Source: Blastomussa wellsi
Taxonomy: Eukaryota > Cnidaria > Anthozoa > Scleractinia > Plerogyridae
Assembly: GCA_947652115.1 (NCBI GenBank)
Contig: OX393570.1
Span: 16,621,614 to 16,685,613 of the forward strand
Length of the DNA stretch: 64,000 nucleotides
Direction of reading: 5' to 3'
Below are positions 1 to 12,500 of the stretch, piece after piece; the stretch's first letter is position 1; every line of letters starts with the position of its first letter. The position numbers were made by a program, and so were the translations under genes. Below the pieces are notes generated by a model. That model did not search any database, was not told the DNA's origin, and saw only the letters and a program-made list of their open reading frames with translations.

Positions 1-240
1 AAATCCACATGTAAAGGTAAAGCCATGCAAACCTCTACCTTATGTAATAGCTTTGTAAGTAATATTAAAAACGCATTGTAAATAGACCAATGTACCGTAA
101 GTGATATACGTATTTGTATCTTAGTCGAGTTAGTACTCCATTGTAAGTAGTATTTATTGTTGCAGCAGAGTACTGTTTCTTTTTTTTTTGTATTGTAATG
201 TAAGTAATTGTGTCGCATTAAAATTTATTAAAAAAAAAAA

Positions 241-270
241 AATAATAATAATAATAATAATAATAATAAT
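241..270. repeat. AAT microsatellite
   Basis: Uninterrupted AAT/ATA triplets directly after a run of about 12 A. A simple repeat; the small antisense open frame across it is only the translation of the repeat. Confidence 0.9.
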
Positions 271-432
271 TAAATAACAATATATAATTATAATAAGAAC
301 CTTCCCAGAATCCTTTGCAGCTAGAAAATCGTCAATCCCAAATAACTTGGTCAGTTTGAGGGCAGCAAGACCCCCACGTTGTCTAGAAATAAGTCTTACC
401 ATAAACTAATTATTGTACAAGACTAAGGGCGA

Positions 433-746
433 TGACGTCATTGGTCACGTGACTTTGCTCACAAGTGCGTTTTTGCTCACTGTGACAAAATTATTTTGTT
501 ATTGAAAAAGCAGTCAACGTGGTTTGAAGCACAATGGTGTGAGCCATTTCGGACTGCCCGGGTACCGAACAAAATATAAATATTAAGGGGGCTATGCACA
601 ATTTTTCAAAAAGTGGGAGTCTGGGTACAAGTGCTATCTCGCGTTGCGTTAAACGCGAGGAAACAAAAATTTGGGTATTGGTAGATATTTTTATGAAATA
701 TACATTTTTGTCCTTTCTAATGCTGTGACGTCATCGGTCACGTGAC
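433..746. promoter_or_regulatory. Two copies of a CRE plus E-box composite motif
   Basis: A TGACGTCA palindrome (433-440) is followed after 3 nt by GTCACGTGAC (444-453). The same pair with the same 3-nt spacing occurs again at 726-733 and 737-746. TGACGTCA is the CREB/ATF consensus and CACGTG the bHLH E-box. The sequence around the two copies is not otherwise clearly alike. They may be real regulatory sites or pieces of a dispersed repeat; no gene start can be tied to them. Confidence 0.35.
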
Positions 747-2730
747 CAGAACGGATCGAAGTTTAATATTTGCTTTTAAAGTTTACTAGAACCTTTCTCC
801 AAGAATATTTTTAAGCGAAGTTAGAGTTTAATAAATAGTGTTTTAAAAAATGGCCATTATTACTTTTTCCTAAAAAAGTGCGGCAGTAGAAAATCTAGCT
901 GAAAAGTTTGTCAGCTTCCTGGTCAACGACCATTTGAGCTAGCAACAAAAGAAAATTTTGCCAAAGGCCTGAATGTATGCTCTTAATGAAGGCGTTGTCA
1001 GTTTTTTAAAATTTTGATTGGTTTAGGAGGTGATCGATTCTTAAGATTTTTTTCAGAGGAGAGGGCCTGGAGGAGAGAACGAAAACGAGGCTATAATTTC
1101 GCGCGCTTTTTGTTCACTGCGACGCCGCGCCACAAAGATTAGCCAGAAAAAAAAATCCAAGGACTGGACAACGGACTGGACTTGCATTTTCTTCAAACGG
1201 AACTTTTGACGAGATTTTTTAATTATTATTGTTTTTTTTTTATGGCTGCTGTCTGCTCAGGGACAATGTTTACTTGAGAGGTAAGTTGATACAGATAGTT
1301 ATTGCTGTTTGTTAAAAAAACAAAACAAAAAAATAAGCGCGTTTGTGGTACACTTAAATGCACTTCCCACCCTCCCACCTAAAAAGTGTTGTTTAATACT
1401 CTTGAAATTATAAAACTTAAACTAGAAGTTGCAGCAATGCGAATGAAATCAAATTAATGCTAACATTAAATGAATCAGTTTAAGTTGCTTAAGGCAACCG
1501 ATGCAAGCTCAGAAATTTTACTAAATACGATATTTGAAGGTTAAAAACGTATCGTAAAGAGTGACTGAATAAATGATTACTTTATTTTCAACCGGAACTT
1601 AAAACTTAACACGTTACCTTCATTCGCACAGACATCAAAACTTTATTTTATACTGTCCATGAACTAAATTCCCTATTACAATCATAACAAAGTGTACAAT
1701 AAAGCCATTATTCAAAGTATTGGCCTAAGAAAAATAGTTGCGCATAAACAAATACTGGAACAGTTCGTGCTTTCAAATGGATTACCCTTAGAAATTACAC
1801 GATTCCGACACATAAGTTTAATTTGAGTGGCGAAACATTTTGTTGTATCTGAAAAATTACTGTACTACAAAAAACGTTTTCACAGTGGTTGTAATGCATG
1901 GGGGTTCACATAATTTAATTCAATTTTTATAGAGCTAACAATTTTATGTCAAAGATTAGGCAGAAACGGAGAAAAGTTTTAAAATCACGGCTGTTTGTGC
2001 GAGTTCGTGTACGTGCGCGCTAAACGCGGAAAGTACCTAAACTTAATAACTCTGAAGACGTGAAGTACTTAAGTTTATGTCAAAACCGACCGAAGAACAG
2101 TCGGAAAAAAAAACAAAGAAAGATTAGCAAATAACTGTTTTAATAGATTTGGCAGTTTTACAACGTGTTATACGCTTCTGGTTTGTGGCCCCTGTTTACA
2201 ATGGTAGTCTGAGAAAAAACCTTTTTACAACGTTTAAATTGTAAGCCTAGCTTTCGGGTAAATTTCATTTGAATCTATTTTTGAAATTGAGGGGAAATTA
2301 AAATGTAATTTACTATAAGAATGGGTCCAACACAGAAATCCTGAAAACCTTCTTCACAAACAAACTGACGATAAACTTGAGTATAGGCTTAACTTCTTGC
2401 CGAGCCATACAAAAGTTGGGCACATAAACAAAGACAACGCTTATCTGGCTCATCGGTTGACCATAACTTTTTTGAAGAAAACGACTAAATAAAAAGTCAA
2501 CGGTAAATACCTTCTCCAATCGTCGAAAAGGCTACATCGGGCCACTGCGCAAATGGCACATACTTCGTCTTTAGTCATGCTCAAGCTCAAGCACGGCGGG
2601 AAAATTTATGTTGTCGAATGCAGTCGCGGCGCGAATACAATCCCTTTCATAACGCTTTAGATACATCCAAAAAAGCCGTCCATCAAGCCTTGATATAATT
2701 CTTCCCAGAGTGGCCAGTTAAAAATAATTT
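747..2730. other. Intergenic DNA, no gene seen
   Basis: About 2 kb of AT-rich sequence with only short open frames, no convincing splice-bounded exon and no recognisable domain on either strand. It includes homopolymer runs near 1150 and 1230 and a GC-richer patch at about 1090-1130. Confidence 0.6.
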
Positions 2731-3065
2731 CACACTCTAACACATCTTTCGGTGACCTAGTCGAAGTGGCGGAAGGAGAGTCGAGTCGAACGAGGTATAG
2801 CACAGCGTTGACGTGGACGTCGTTAATCCACTGACTTGATCTCAAGTTTTATGCTTCGGACTAGAAATTTTCCAGTACTTAGTTGAATTTGACGGCAAAT
2901 CTCCCATTTTGGCGACCATTTCAGCTTTTCACCACAGCTCTTTCACCACACAAATCTTTCACAGTCTAACACATCTTCAGGTGACCTAGTCGAAGTGGCG
3001 GAACGAGAGAGTCGAACGAGGAATCGCACAGCCTTCATGTGGTCTTTAATCCACTGACTTGGTCT
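2731..3065. repeat. Pair of ~110-bp direct repeats
   Basis: The block at about 2731-2843 recurs at about 2961-3065. Both contain GGTGACCTAGTCGAAGTGGC and end at a 'CCACTGACTTG' string. Small indels separate the copies, so this is an old local duplication or two insertions of one dispersed repeat. No coding potential. Confidence 0.75.
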
Positions 3066-4126
3066 AAGGGTTTATGACACAGGATCAACCAAAATTTCAA
3101 AATCATTTCACCGTTTTGAATGTAGTCAAATTTCGGACTAGAAATTTGTTAAACTTGACCGCAAATACCACTTTAGTGCTGTCGCAAGAAAACCGTCGCT
3201 TCGTTTCAGAAGGTCGATTCGCTTTCTGTGATTGGTTAAACAAAATGACGTGTGAATCGCGAGGTGTGGAGAATCTACGATTCGATGAAAAACATAGCGG
3301 GCAATGTCTTCCTTTGTAATTTTAACCAAAGAAAAAAATTGCAAAACATTTAATTTTTGGTTTATCGTGAACTAAAAAACTGTCAGAAAAAGAGCGGATA
3401 GGCGTGTTTTCAGAGCATCTCTCTCTCTCTCTCTCAACTAACACTTGTGATTTTTTGGTATGAATGAATTAATATGCAAAAACTAAAAAAGGTAAAAATA
3501 ATAAAGAAAAATTGTCAACTATTTTCTCAAAGAAGTACAAATACACTTGCCTCGATCCAAGCCCACTCATAACAAATATCCACAAAAATATGAATACAAT
3601 ACAATCTTCCGTCTGTACAACATTTAACCCCCAAATTTCTATACAACCATTTTTAATTTGTTTTAACATTTATATTAGCAAGCTCCGGCTTGCTGGCTCA
3701 GCAACAAATATCTTTCAAAACCATGAGAAGTTAAGTGAGAGAAACAATGTCTACAAGGTCTAAATAATAAGTCAGTAGTGGATGAATGGGAGGGGCAGGG
3801 GTTCTGAACCTTCATCTCATTGTACTTTTTTCTTCTGGTTCTACCCCTCACGTAGCAGTATCTACTTATGTCTTAACTTTGTTGGAGAGTCTAACAAAAT
3901 TGTAAATTCAACACAGCTTATCATTGTTCTTACCACCTTGGGAATGCCACTTACACCTTTCCCTTTTTAACCTGCCATTCCTCTCCTACATTTTTTCTCT
4001 GCAGTCCCCCCCCCCCCCCCCCCCGTACCTCTTCACCTCTTTGAAAAGTAAATCCTTTTTTTGTTTTAATCTCTGCAGGTGTGACTGTAATTTAATGACA
4101 AATTTCCTGACGGATTATTTCTTTAG

Positions 4127-4127
<1 letters not shown>
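3066..4127. other. Intergenic DNA, no gene seen
   Basis: Short open frames only. It holds a (CT)n tract near 3420-3434 and a run of about 18 C near 4006-4024. No domain or exon structure recognised. Confidence 0.55.

Positions 4128-4128
<1 letters not shown>

Positions 4129-4159
<31 letters not shown>
4129..4159. repeat. AATC tetranucleotide microsatellite
   Basis: About eight AATC units in a row. Simple repeat. Confidence 0.9.
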
Positions 4160-4475
4160 CGACTTTATTAATTTGTCGAAAATGACTAGCCGAAGGAATC
4201 TCGAGGGAATTGAGTTTTCATATTATGGGAGTCAGCGAACTAAAAGTCTCTAAGCCAAACATAAATAGTACACATCTATTATTTATATTTCTGTATTGTA
4301 ACCATTTTCTCCATTTTTACTTTGCTTCAGTGTCGCCCCTGTAGAAGGTTAGTCATGTCTCGCCGTAATATATGGCATTAAAAGTTACCCTTTTCGGCCA
4401 TCATTTTGTTTCTTTGCCTTATATCTACCTTTTTATGGGATATATAATTATATATTGTTATTTCCGGTTTCACTT

Positions 4476-4477
<2 letters not shown>

Positions 4478-4534
<57 letters not shown>
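4478..4534. repeat. AAT microsatellite
   Basis: About 19 uninterrupted AAT units. The antisense poly-Leu open frame over it is an artefact of the repeat. Confidence 0.95.
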
Positions 4535-5001
4535 TTAGCTACTGGAGACTCTATGGCGAGCAAGGGTCAAATGTGGATCTTGACTGGAACTGCATCGCGC
4601 GGTTACTCACTCAATTGATGAAAAGCACACATAGCCATATAGCTCTTAACTGCATCGCGCAGTCACATTAAAGCACATCGAAGATGCGACCAACCAACCT
4701 CCAAGAGAGCAATGAAAGAAATAAATCAACATTGAAATGGCATCAACGGAAACTCGGAAAAAATCCGAGTCCCAATGAAATCAATGAAAAACAATTTCTG
4801 GTCAGCGGTCAACTTCAACACGTTACATATATGAGTTCTAAATCTGAGCCCGCGATCTGGTCAGCGGATACTTTCTTTTGACAGCTGTCAATTGACATTA
4901 ACATGGCAACGATGTAAGCTTGTGGTAACCTTTAACACTATTAACCAGGTCGAACTCTCTGAACTATAGCCGCCATGCTGATATTTGGGGCGACGTCGTC
5001 G

Positions 5002-5019
5002 TACGGACGTACGTCCGTA
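5002..5019. repeat. Perfect 18-bp palindrome
   Basis: TACGGACGTACGTCCGTA reads the same on both strands. It lies in a repeat-like block (about 4790-5160) that also contains TGACAGCTGTCA-type symmetric strings near 4880. Probably part of a dispersed element. Confidence 0.6.
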
Positions 5020-5340
5020 TTTTGCACGCGCCCACGGGCGTTTTGACCATGAGAAATGAAAGGCATAGTTCACCTGTTTGTAGCTTGTATGCGTGCTTGG
5101 TTCTCCTATTTCTATAGGTATGGGGCTCCGCTCTGCGGCCATTCGGGCTGCCGGAGCTCCACTATTAACATAGGTAAAGTTTAGTTTGGGTAGTAATTTA
5201 TACCCTTTTCATTTTGGCGAGAAAATTAGGTTTGAAGATGAGGTTTTCCCGCTTTTTGGGCCTGTGCATTGCATTGCGGGCTTAAAATGTATGTGAGTGG
5301 CATGGTGTGACGTACGATATGGGGAACACGGAGAAATTAC

Positions 5341-5685
5341 CTTCCCGGGGGAGGGGGTCCGGGGGCTTCCAACGTATATTTTTGTGATGAAAGTTTACAC
5401 GCTCGGTTTTTTTTGGGTCAAGAGATCTGTCACGTATTTTTTGGGTCAAATCTCCGGACAAAATGTTTGTTGAAATTGGTGGATCAGAAAAATATTCATT
5501 TGAATTTTCTGCAAAATCTTGCATTAGAAGAGTTCGATTGAATAAATCCGTATTGAGGTGTTTAAGTCTTGTATGTACTTTTTGGGAAGGAAATTTTTAT
5601 GCCAGGTATTTTTTGGGTCTAAAATTGCAGGCTCCGTCGGACCCCCCCCCCGTCATGTATTATTCGAGTCCCCCCCTGGGATTGC
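5341..5685. repeat. G/C-run-bounded dispersed repeat (family 'GGGGG...CCCCC')
   Basis: One end carries CCCGGGGGAGGGGGTCCGGG and the other ends in long C runs (about 5640-5680). The interior repeats short strings such as TTTTTTGGGTC. The overall design resembles the elements at 16851-17290, 23347-23740, 29836-30281 and 57083-57483, so I treat it as a distant member of one coral-type non-autonomous repeat superfamily. This is inference from pattern only. Confidence 0.45.
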
Positions 5686-6034
5686 CTTCTCAGGAGTACC
5701 CTGTTTTGCCGGACCGCCAGACCAGGTTCTTTTCCAACACAGAGGGCAATCGGCCGCGAAACGACAAATAAGAGTGGCTGACATAAGCGGAGTTTTATAT
5801 TTATTTTAGAAAACAGTCCTGAGAAAATACGCGCGCTGATTGGTTAAAAATCGTGTTTCTATAACTAGATGGAGACACAGAACTAGCACAAGCTGTTGAT
5901 GTAATGATGGCGCGAGCAAAGAGAATTTACATTTTGATAATCAAAGTTAACAAGTCGTTTTCCTTTTCCTCGTCGCGGTGTTTTCTAAAAGAAATAGAAC
6001 TCGAAAAAGCTGTGGAAACACTTGCCTACGGCTC

Positions 6035-6065
<31 letters not shown>

Positions 6066-6338
6066 CTTCCACTTCTTCTCCGTCTTTCTATAACTCGATA
6101 GAAACACGAAACATGTTTTCTATTTCTTAAATCTCAGGCACTTGACCCATGTTTGGGTATAGGGGTGTCGCTGGAGGTCTGAAACCCTAACTCTGTTTAG
6201 AACAAAAATACATATTGTTAATAGTTAATTACTGATGTATGTAGTATGTTGCTGTAAATAGCTGCCGCTGCCCATTGCTGGATTAATGTAAACTACAGGC
6301 AATTATCCTAATTAAAGATAAAGATTTAGGGAAAAAAT

Positions 6339-6584
6339 AGTAACTAATGTGGGGGTACGAGCACATTCCACGACACTTGAAATTGTGGTACGAGCCTGAA
6401 AGAATTAACAACTGAAAATATATTGGAAATGTTGTGAGTGGAGAGTCGAGTGAAATGCTGTTGGATAGCAAGAGTTGAAAGAGAGGATTGAAAGAAGTTG
6501 AACCAGGAAATGAACCATATCATGTGAGGATAAGAAAAAAGTAAAATGAATAACTTCTCTTGGAGTACCCCCATATTAGTTACT
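6339..6584. mobile_element. MITE with ~20-bp terminal inverted repeats
   Basis: The left end AGTAACTAATGTGGGGGTAC (6339-6358) is matched by its reverse complement at 6565-6584 with a single mismatch. The ~246-bp body codes for nothing. A non-autonomous DNA transposon fits best; superfamily not assigned. Confidence 0.7.
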
Positions 6585-6687
6585 ACTTTCCCTCTTTTAT
6601 TAGAAAAAGGAAGGTCAAATAAATTAGTACTGTATATATAGTGAAAATGTCCTTCTCTTTAATAGTGGATGAATAAACCGTTATATG

Positions 6688-7080
6688 ATTAATCTCCATA
6701 GGAGGTGTGTAACGTTTTATTCCTCCTAAATTTAGAAAGTGAAGAGATAGTGACAGCAATGGCTATATTATAGGTTAAATTTATCTCTATCTATTATAGG
6801 AGGATTAAAACGTTACTAATTAATCTCCACTACGGGAATTGTATATCAATTTTTAAAGTTTACTAATAATAAAAAAGAATACATTATATTAATAAATAAA
6901 ATTAATAAAAAATATAATAGTGGAGATTAATTATGTAACGTTTTATTCCTCCTAAACAGAGATAAAGCTGGACATGAGCAATATAATGACCATATCCAGC
7001 TGTATGTCTTAAATGAGCAAAATATAGGAGGAATATTTCCCCGTAGTGGAGATTAATTATGTAATGATTAATTCCTCCTA
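6688..7080. repeat. Nested inverted-repeat cluster
   Basis: A ~40-bp motif combining GGAGATTAAT, GTAACGTTTTA and TCCTCCTA appears four times in alternating orientation, at about 6690-6730, 6795-6840, 6918-6957 and 7021-7080. This is a MITE with inverted ends, probably duplicated or inserted into itself. The interior is very AT-rich. Confidence 0.65.
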
Positions 7081-8141
7081 TATGCCAAAGTAGTTATTCC
7101 ATCATCTAAAATCCACCTTTTATCGTCATATGAATTCAATTGAATGCTGAGTATTTCATGATTCTTTACTTTCAGCATATTAACTTCATGACTTAATTGC
7201 CTTCCCTCTATTAATACGTCTCTGAAAATATCTGTGCTCATTTCTTTCTCAATGACACTTTTGGCTATTCCTTTGGCTTTGTTTTAGCATTAAAAAAATG
7301 CATTTTTTACATTTTTGAAAATTGCAATTTACGAGATACGGCCATTTATGATCCAATACATGACCTTTCCTCTCTCTATAAAGACATAAAATCGAAAAGT
7401 AGCATTTTGACAACTTGGCTTAAAGAGGTGCCTCTTTTATTAACATGATAGAGCTGTATAACAACAATAATTTAGGTACTGGGTACCCTAACCGGGTTTG
7501 GTAATTCAAATGACAGAATAGCATGTGAAATTTGTGGCAGTGAATATCAGAGAAGAAATAGAGCACGTCACCTTCAATCAAAAAAACATCTTGCTTCTTC
7601 TTCTCTTTCTGAAGATATAAAAATACTTTTTTTACTTCGCGGCGCAGATTCCTTCTTTAATATATACTGATCCATGCACGCAAGGAAATTATGTATTCCC
7701 GAAGAAGGCCGCGAAAATCTGAAGGGTCATTATCACAACAATGCGCATGTGCAGCCTTCATTCGCAGAAAGTGCTTTAACCAATAGGAATTTGTTAAGGT
7801 TGCGCAGTACACGATGCCACGAACCACTGTGACCTTCTGCAACCGCTTCGGAGGTTTCAAATGCCTCTTTGTCCAGCCTCATTCCTTTGTCAAAGCGTTC
7901 GTCCCGAGCCACCTTGTGTATATCACTCCTCAAGAACATCACATTTCCTGTGATGTTCATATACAATACGATACAATACAATACCTTATTTATTTTAACG
8001 TGGAGCATACACTGCACCTTGCTATAGATGGTTTCGTTTAGAGAAAACTATTCCAGCTTCTTTACAGATATGCTACGAAAAATAAATAAATAAATTAATA
8101 AGTAAATAAAAGATAAATATAAAGTAAACCTAGAAAGAACC

Positions 8142-8425
8142 TAGCCACGAACAATGTAATCTGAATTATCACAAGTAACTGTCAACTTCTATTGTCCATT
8201 ATATCGTGAATTTGTGCGGTCGAGAATCCTTATGCGATATAAGGCGAGATTGCTGTCATCATTTTGTTAGCGAACGGAGCTTTGAGCGCGATGCTCAACG
8301 AGTTTTGAAGGGCAGAAAGGTCTCTGAAGAGGACCTTGGCAAGGACAAAACGACAAGCACTGCGTCAGACCAGCCACGCACAGTGTAATCTGAATTATCA
8401 CAAGTAACTGTCAACTTTTATTGTC
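8142..8425. repeat. 55-bp direct repeats flanking a ~174-bp spacer
   Basis: The string TGTAATCTGAATTATCACAA and its flanks occur at 8142-8196 and again at 8371-8425 with very few mismatches, in direct orientation. This could be the termini of a small element or a local duplication. Confidence 0.75.
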
Positions 8426-9320
8426 AATAACCTAATTACTATTAAAAATAAATCTATCATGACGCTCTAAGGGCATCAGGTAAGCTGTTCCAAAACTTGG
8501 ACACTTGATAAGGCCAGGACTTCTTAAGTCCGAGCCTTGTGGCGTTAGCCTTTGGCAATGTCCAGAATGCCCTTTCCTCTCAAAGCATATGTCGTTTTTC
8601 TTGGTGAATTAGCTATAGCTCACTCAGACTCTCCGGGTTCGTATCGTGATTTACGAGTTTGTAAACCGTACAAAGGATTTTATATAATTTATGTTCCAAT
8701 AAAGATCTTCCAACTAAAACACTAAGAGGTTCTTCATGCGTTTGTCTCTAAAGACAAACCGAACAGCCCATCCATTCCCTTTTTCCAATTTATCAACCAA
8801 ACCCTTATTACAGAAGTGCCAGGAACAGGTTTTTAATCAGATAAATTAACTTTGATGTCGGACCAGAAGCCAAATATTTGTCAGACATGCACGGAAATAT
8901 GTCAAATGCCCTTTAAAAGCTTCAACTTTCACAAGTTTGATCTGGTAAGCTTTATGTACGGTCCTATACATATTTTCGATTTAATGTTATGTGAGGCGAA
9001 AGTTAGAGTCATCACATATTAATTATAAGTTGGAGAACTCAATGCTTCTTATGACGTATTTCTTTTATTTCACAACAGCTTCCAATCTGAAGGAAGAATA
9101 CCATTACTATACCAAATGCGCAACATCCGCAAATAGTGAAACAAAACTTAGACTTGAAGCTCACAAATATCGAGGACAGGCTAGAGTCAACCTCTGTCCG
9201 CCACCTCCCTGTCCGACCAATATACAAAGTATAAACTTTACTTTGTCGATCAGCTGCCAGAAATGTCTTCGCCGTTTGGTGACCCCTGTTTATGTCTGGC
9301 TTAAGTTGTTCCATATTAAT
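8426..9320. other. 3'-flanking DNA of the UGM gene, no further gene seen
   Basis: No exon or domain recognised. An AATAAA polyadenylation hexamer on the - strand (TTTATT on +, 9321-9326) lies about 195 bp past the UGM stop and could be its poly(A) signal. Confidence 0.45.
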
Positions 9321-9520
9321 TTTATTTGGACAGTCCAGAGTGTCGTCGCCACTATTGACAGGAAGGCTTAACTTGATTTGTCTTTTGATATCAAAAACAA
9401 AATTACACCATACCCGACTATTAGGAATGGGTCAATAAACAATCAAAGCGGAAAAATCTCTGGGAAAGGTTGGAGTCAGTATTTGGAAATAAATTTAAAG
9501 TTTTGAAATCCCACTTGCCA

Positions 9521-12500
9521 TTAACTGGACGGTAAGGAAAATATCGTAGACCAGAGCCTTTCAAAGTAATGACCTTCCTCTGGGTTAGGATGATCATCAA
9601 CAAATGAAATGGCCTTAATGTAAAAGTCTTTTGGATGTTTCTTAATCATGTCCTTCGTTGCAGCGAAACATCCACCCTTGCAAAAGTCAACAAAACTCGG
9701 TGGCGAAAATCCAAAAAGTTCCTTGAAAAAATCATGCATCGTCAAATTTGCAGAACGCATTTCACCACTTCTCAACATCTTTCGAAACTTCTCATTGTGG
9801 CGAATTCTTCCCCACTCCCTAAACCGTGCAGGTTGTAGGCAGGCATTCTTCAATGATGTCATACTTTGGATATCATCAACGTAATCTATAGGAGGCCTAG
9901 TAAAGGAGCTGCAGGACAGATGTCCGTTATCGGCCTGTAGGAAAACAGTTATGTCCGTCAACATTTCATAATTGTTTATTATGTGGTACAGGTATGTATG
10001 GCTTTCCCGGCCAACATTAGGTAACCTCTTCCAGGCATGCAGTTGCATGGGAGGAGGTTGACGATCGTTGCCCTTATGATAGACACGGACTTGCTTGGCT
10101 ATCGGTTCAATCCAGTCAAGATTTTCATTAAAATGTGCAATAACAAATTCGAAAGAAACAAGCCGGCCAGTATTTCGCCTGGAATTGACAAGGTTTGGGA
10201 AAAAGTAAGTCCCCTCAGGAATACCTCGCAAAAGCCTGTCAACAACTTCAACGCCTTGCATGAACGAGTGGTCTTGGTTTGAGACTTCATATCGCCAGCC
10301 TCCAAACCGACCGCGTGAGTAGATGCCTTTAGATTCCAACCAAGGCTGGACCTTTTTCAGAATTGCTTCTCTGTTGATAGAAGGAACTGGATACCCGTGA
10401 CCCAGCCGTCGATAGAATTTAGATACAATCATGTCTGATGAAATGAATTTGTAAAGTATTAATGATTGAATAGTAGCATTAATCAAATTATCCTTTGTCC
10501 AGTATTCTAAATTGGAGGTTTGTTTAGGCTCTGCCGCCTCACACATGAGTGACCATTGTTTTCCAGGTTTTGGAACGTGATCGTCTGAGTAACTGGAGAA
10601 TACTGTTATTCGGTAGAATGGAGCGTCCGCGTCAGGAAAGTACATCCAGGACTTGCGTAAAAGCATCGGTGGTGGTTGACCAGTCAGGCCTATACCTATC
10701 ACATGAGTTTTCGAATAAACAAGCTGAGTTGTCAATTTCTTCATGTCCTCTATAGACCCGTCTTTGCTAGTTATCATATTGACAAATATGTCCAGCGGTA
10801 CCGTTGATACAACGGTGTCAAACTGAAACTCCTGCACCGATTGAAAACGTGTGCCCTTCTCAACCGTTAGAGAATTTGTGTCGATATTCAGTCCTATAAC
10901 TTTGTGATGGAATTTAAACCACTTTCGAGGAAACTGGTCAGCGATGGTTTGCCATATTCCACCTGTTCCTTTATACTTGGGATATCGAAAGAAATTATTA
11001 GGTCCCCAGGTCGAACCTCTAACTGACGTTTCATTATCATACATTCCAATTTTACGCTTGATCTTGGTAATGTTTGGAACTGCAACGCGCTCGCCAACCC
11101 AAACAGAGTTCATTTCAGAGGGATTTACGGTCCAAACTTTTTTATTGTACTTTCTCATGAACACTTCGGAAAGACCAACACCAAAGTTATGAATAAGCCA
11201 TTGGTCGAAGTTAGCAGGCCTTTCCTTTGAAGCATAATTTGCTGCAGCCTCTTCAAGCCCTGATAAGCATTTCTGTCGGTCTACTTTGTCCATCAACTCG
11301 ATGTTGCTCTGAACGGGGTAAGGAATAAATCTTCTAATTCCATCAGACCCCTTCATGAAGGCATACGCCGCCCTTTCTCTCCGATTCCAGCTCTTTATAG
11401 TTCTGTCCAAGATGTCGTCAAAGTATTCATAATGTGAAAATACCACATGCCCTCCCATGTCCCAGAGGAAGCCCTGATGGTCTCTTTCAGATGCAGCAAG
11501 TCCACCTGGTTTGCTATTTTGTTCAAGAATTACAACGGATAGGTTTGGATACTTATTTTTCAGCTCAAAAAGTCGTTGAGCAGCGCCTAGCGCTGTGGGT
11601 CCTGAACCAATGATGACGATGCTGTATTTCTGTTCATCGTTATTCTCGGTTTCAAACTGGGAATTGCCGGGAAAAATGTGAGGACCTGAAATAAAGGAAG
11701 TTATCAAGGTTAGATTTACGGTTTCAAAAATGTGCACTACTGTTTCGTCAACCCCTTTCATAGCATTAACATAAAAGGGGAGATATGCAATTAAATACAT
11801 GCCAATTGGTTCACTACTAGAACAAACATAACCGCTAATTATAAAAGCCGTTTTTATACTAGAAGGATCATAATGCGTCGATCAGGACGGACGATGGTTG
11901 CTGAGTTTATAGACGGGCACAGGACGTTGTACACGTCAAGAACAAGTATATTTACGTAGTTCCTCGCTCAGTACTTAATAATATATTTATTCGACCGGAT
12001 AATGCTCCTTGTGTTCGTCTTTATACAAGAGGACGCATTAGTCCAATTGTATAATTCGTCTCTTAATGTTTAAATATAAATGGCCAAGAAAGATACTTGA
12101 ATATATGCTCTAAGGATTTATTCATTCATTTATTTGAGAACCTAGGCCTTTGCAAAGTGAGGGAAGTCAGCAGATGTCTGCTCAGTCTAGAGATAATGTT
12201 AATTTTGGCTCGATCGTATTCTTCGATAAATTTGTATTACATATATTAAACTGAGAAAGAAAAACCTATTTCTCTCTTATTGTATTTAATTTGCCTGATT
12301 GTGCATAGAATTTTGGCTCGTGCAAGGCAAGGCTAGAACCCCAGCCTTAAGAGATCACGAGAAGCAGTTCTTTAAAGTAGAGCAAAACACGCTGCATGCA
12401 AATTTTAGGTTTAACCATATCACTAGCCGACGGGGAAGAAAAAGGCGGGGATCTTAGTTTTTACAAAAAAATGCGTGATTAAAAGGATTCTTTCAAGCTT

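Noticed and set aside
11686..11800. Starting the UGM protein at the ATG at 11800
   Set aside because: A TTTCAG acceptor at 11686 and a matching phase-1 anchor exon at 13127-13247 explain the N-terminus better; the 38 upstream codons are intron read-through.
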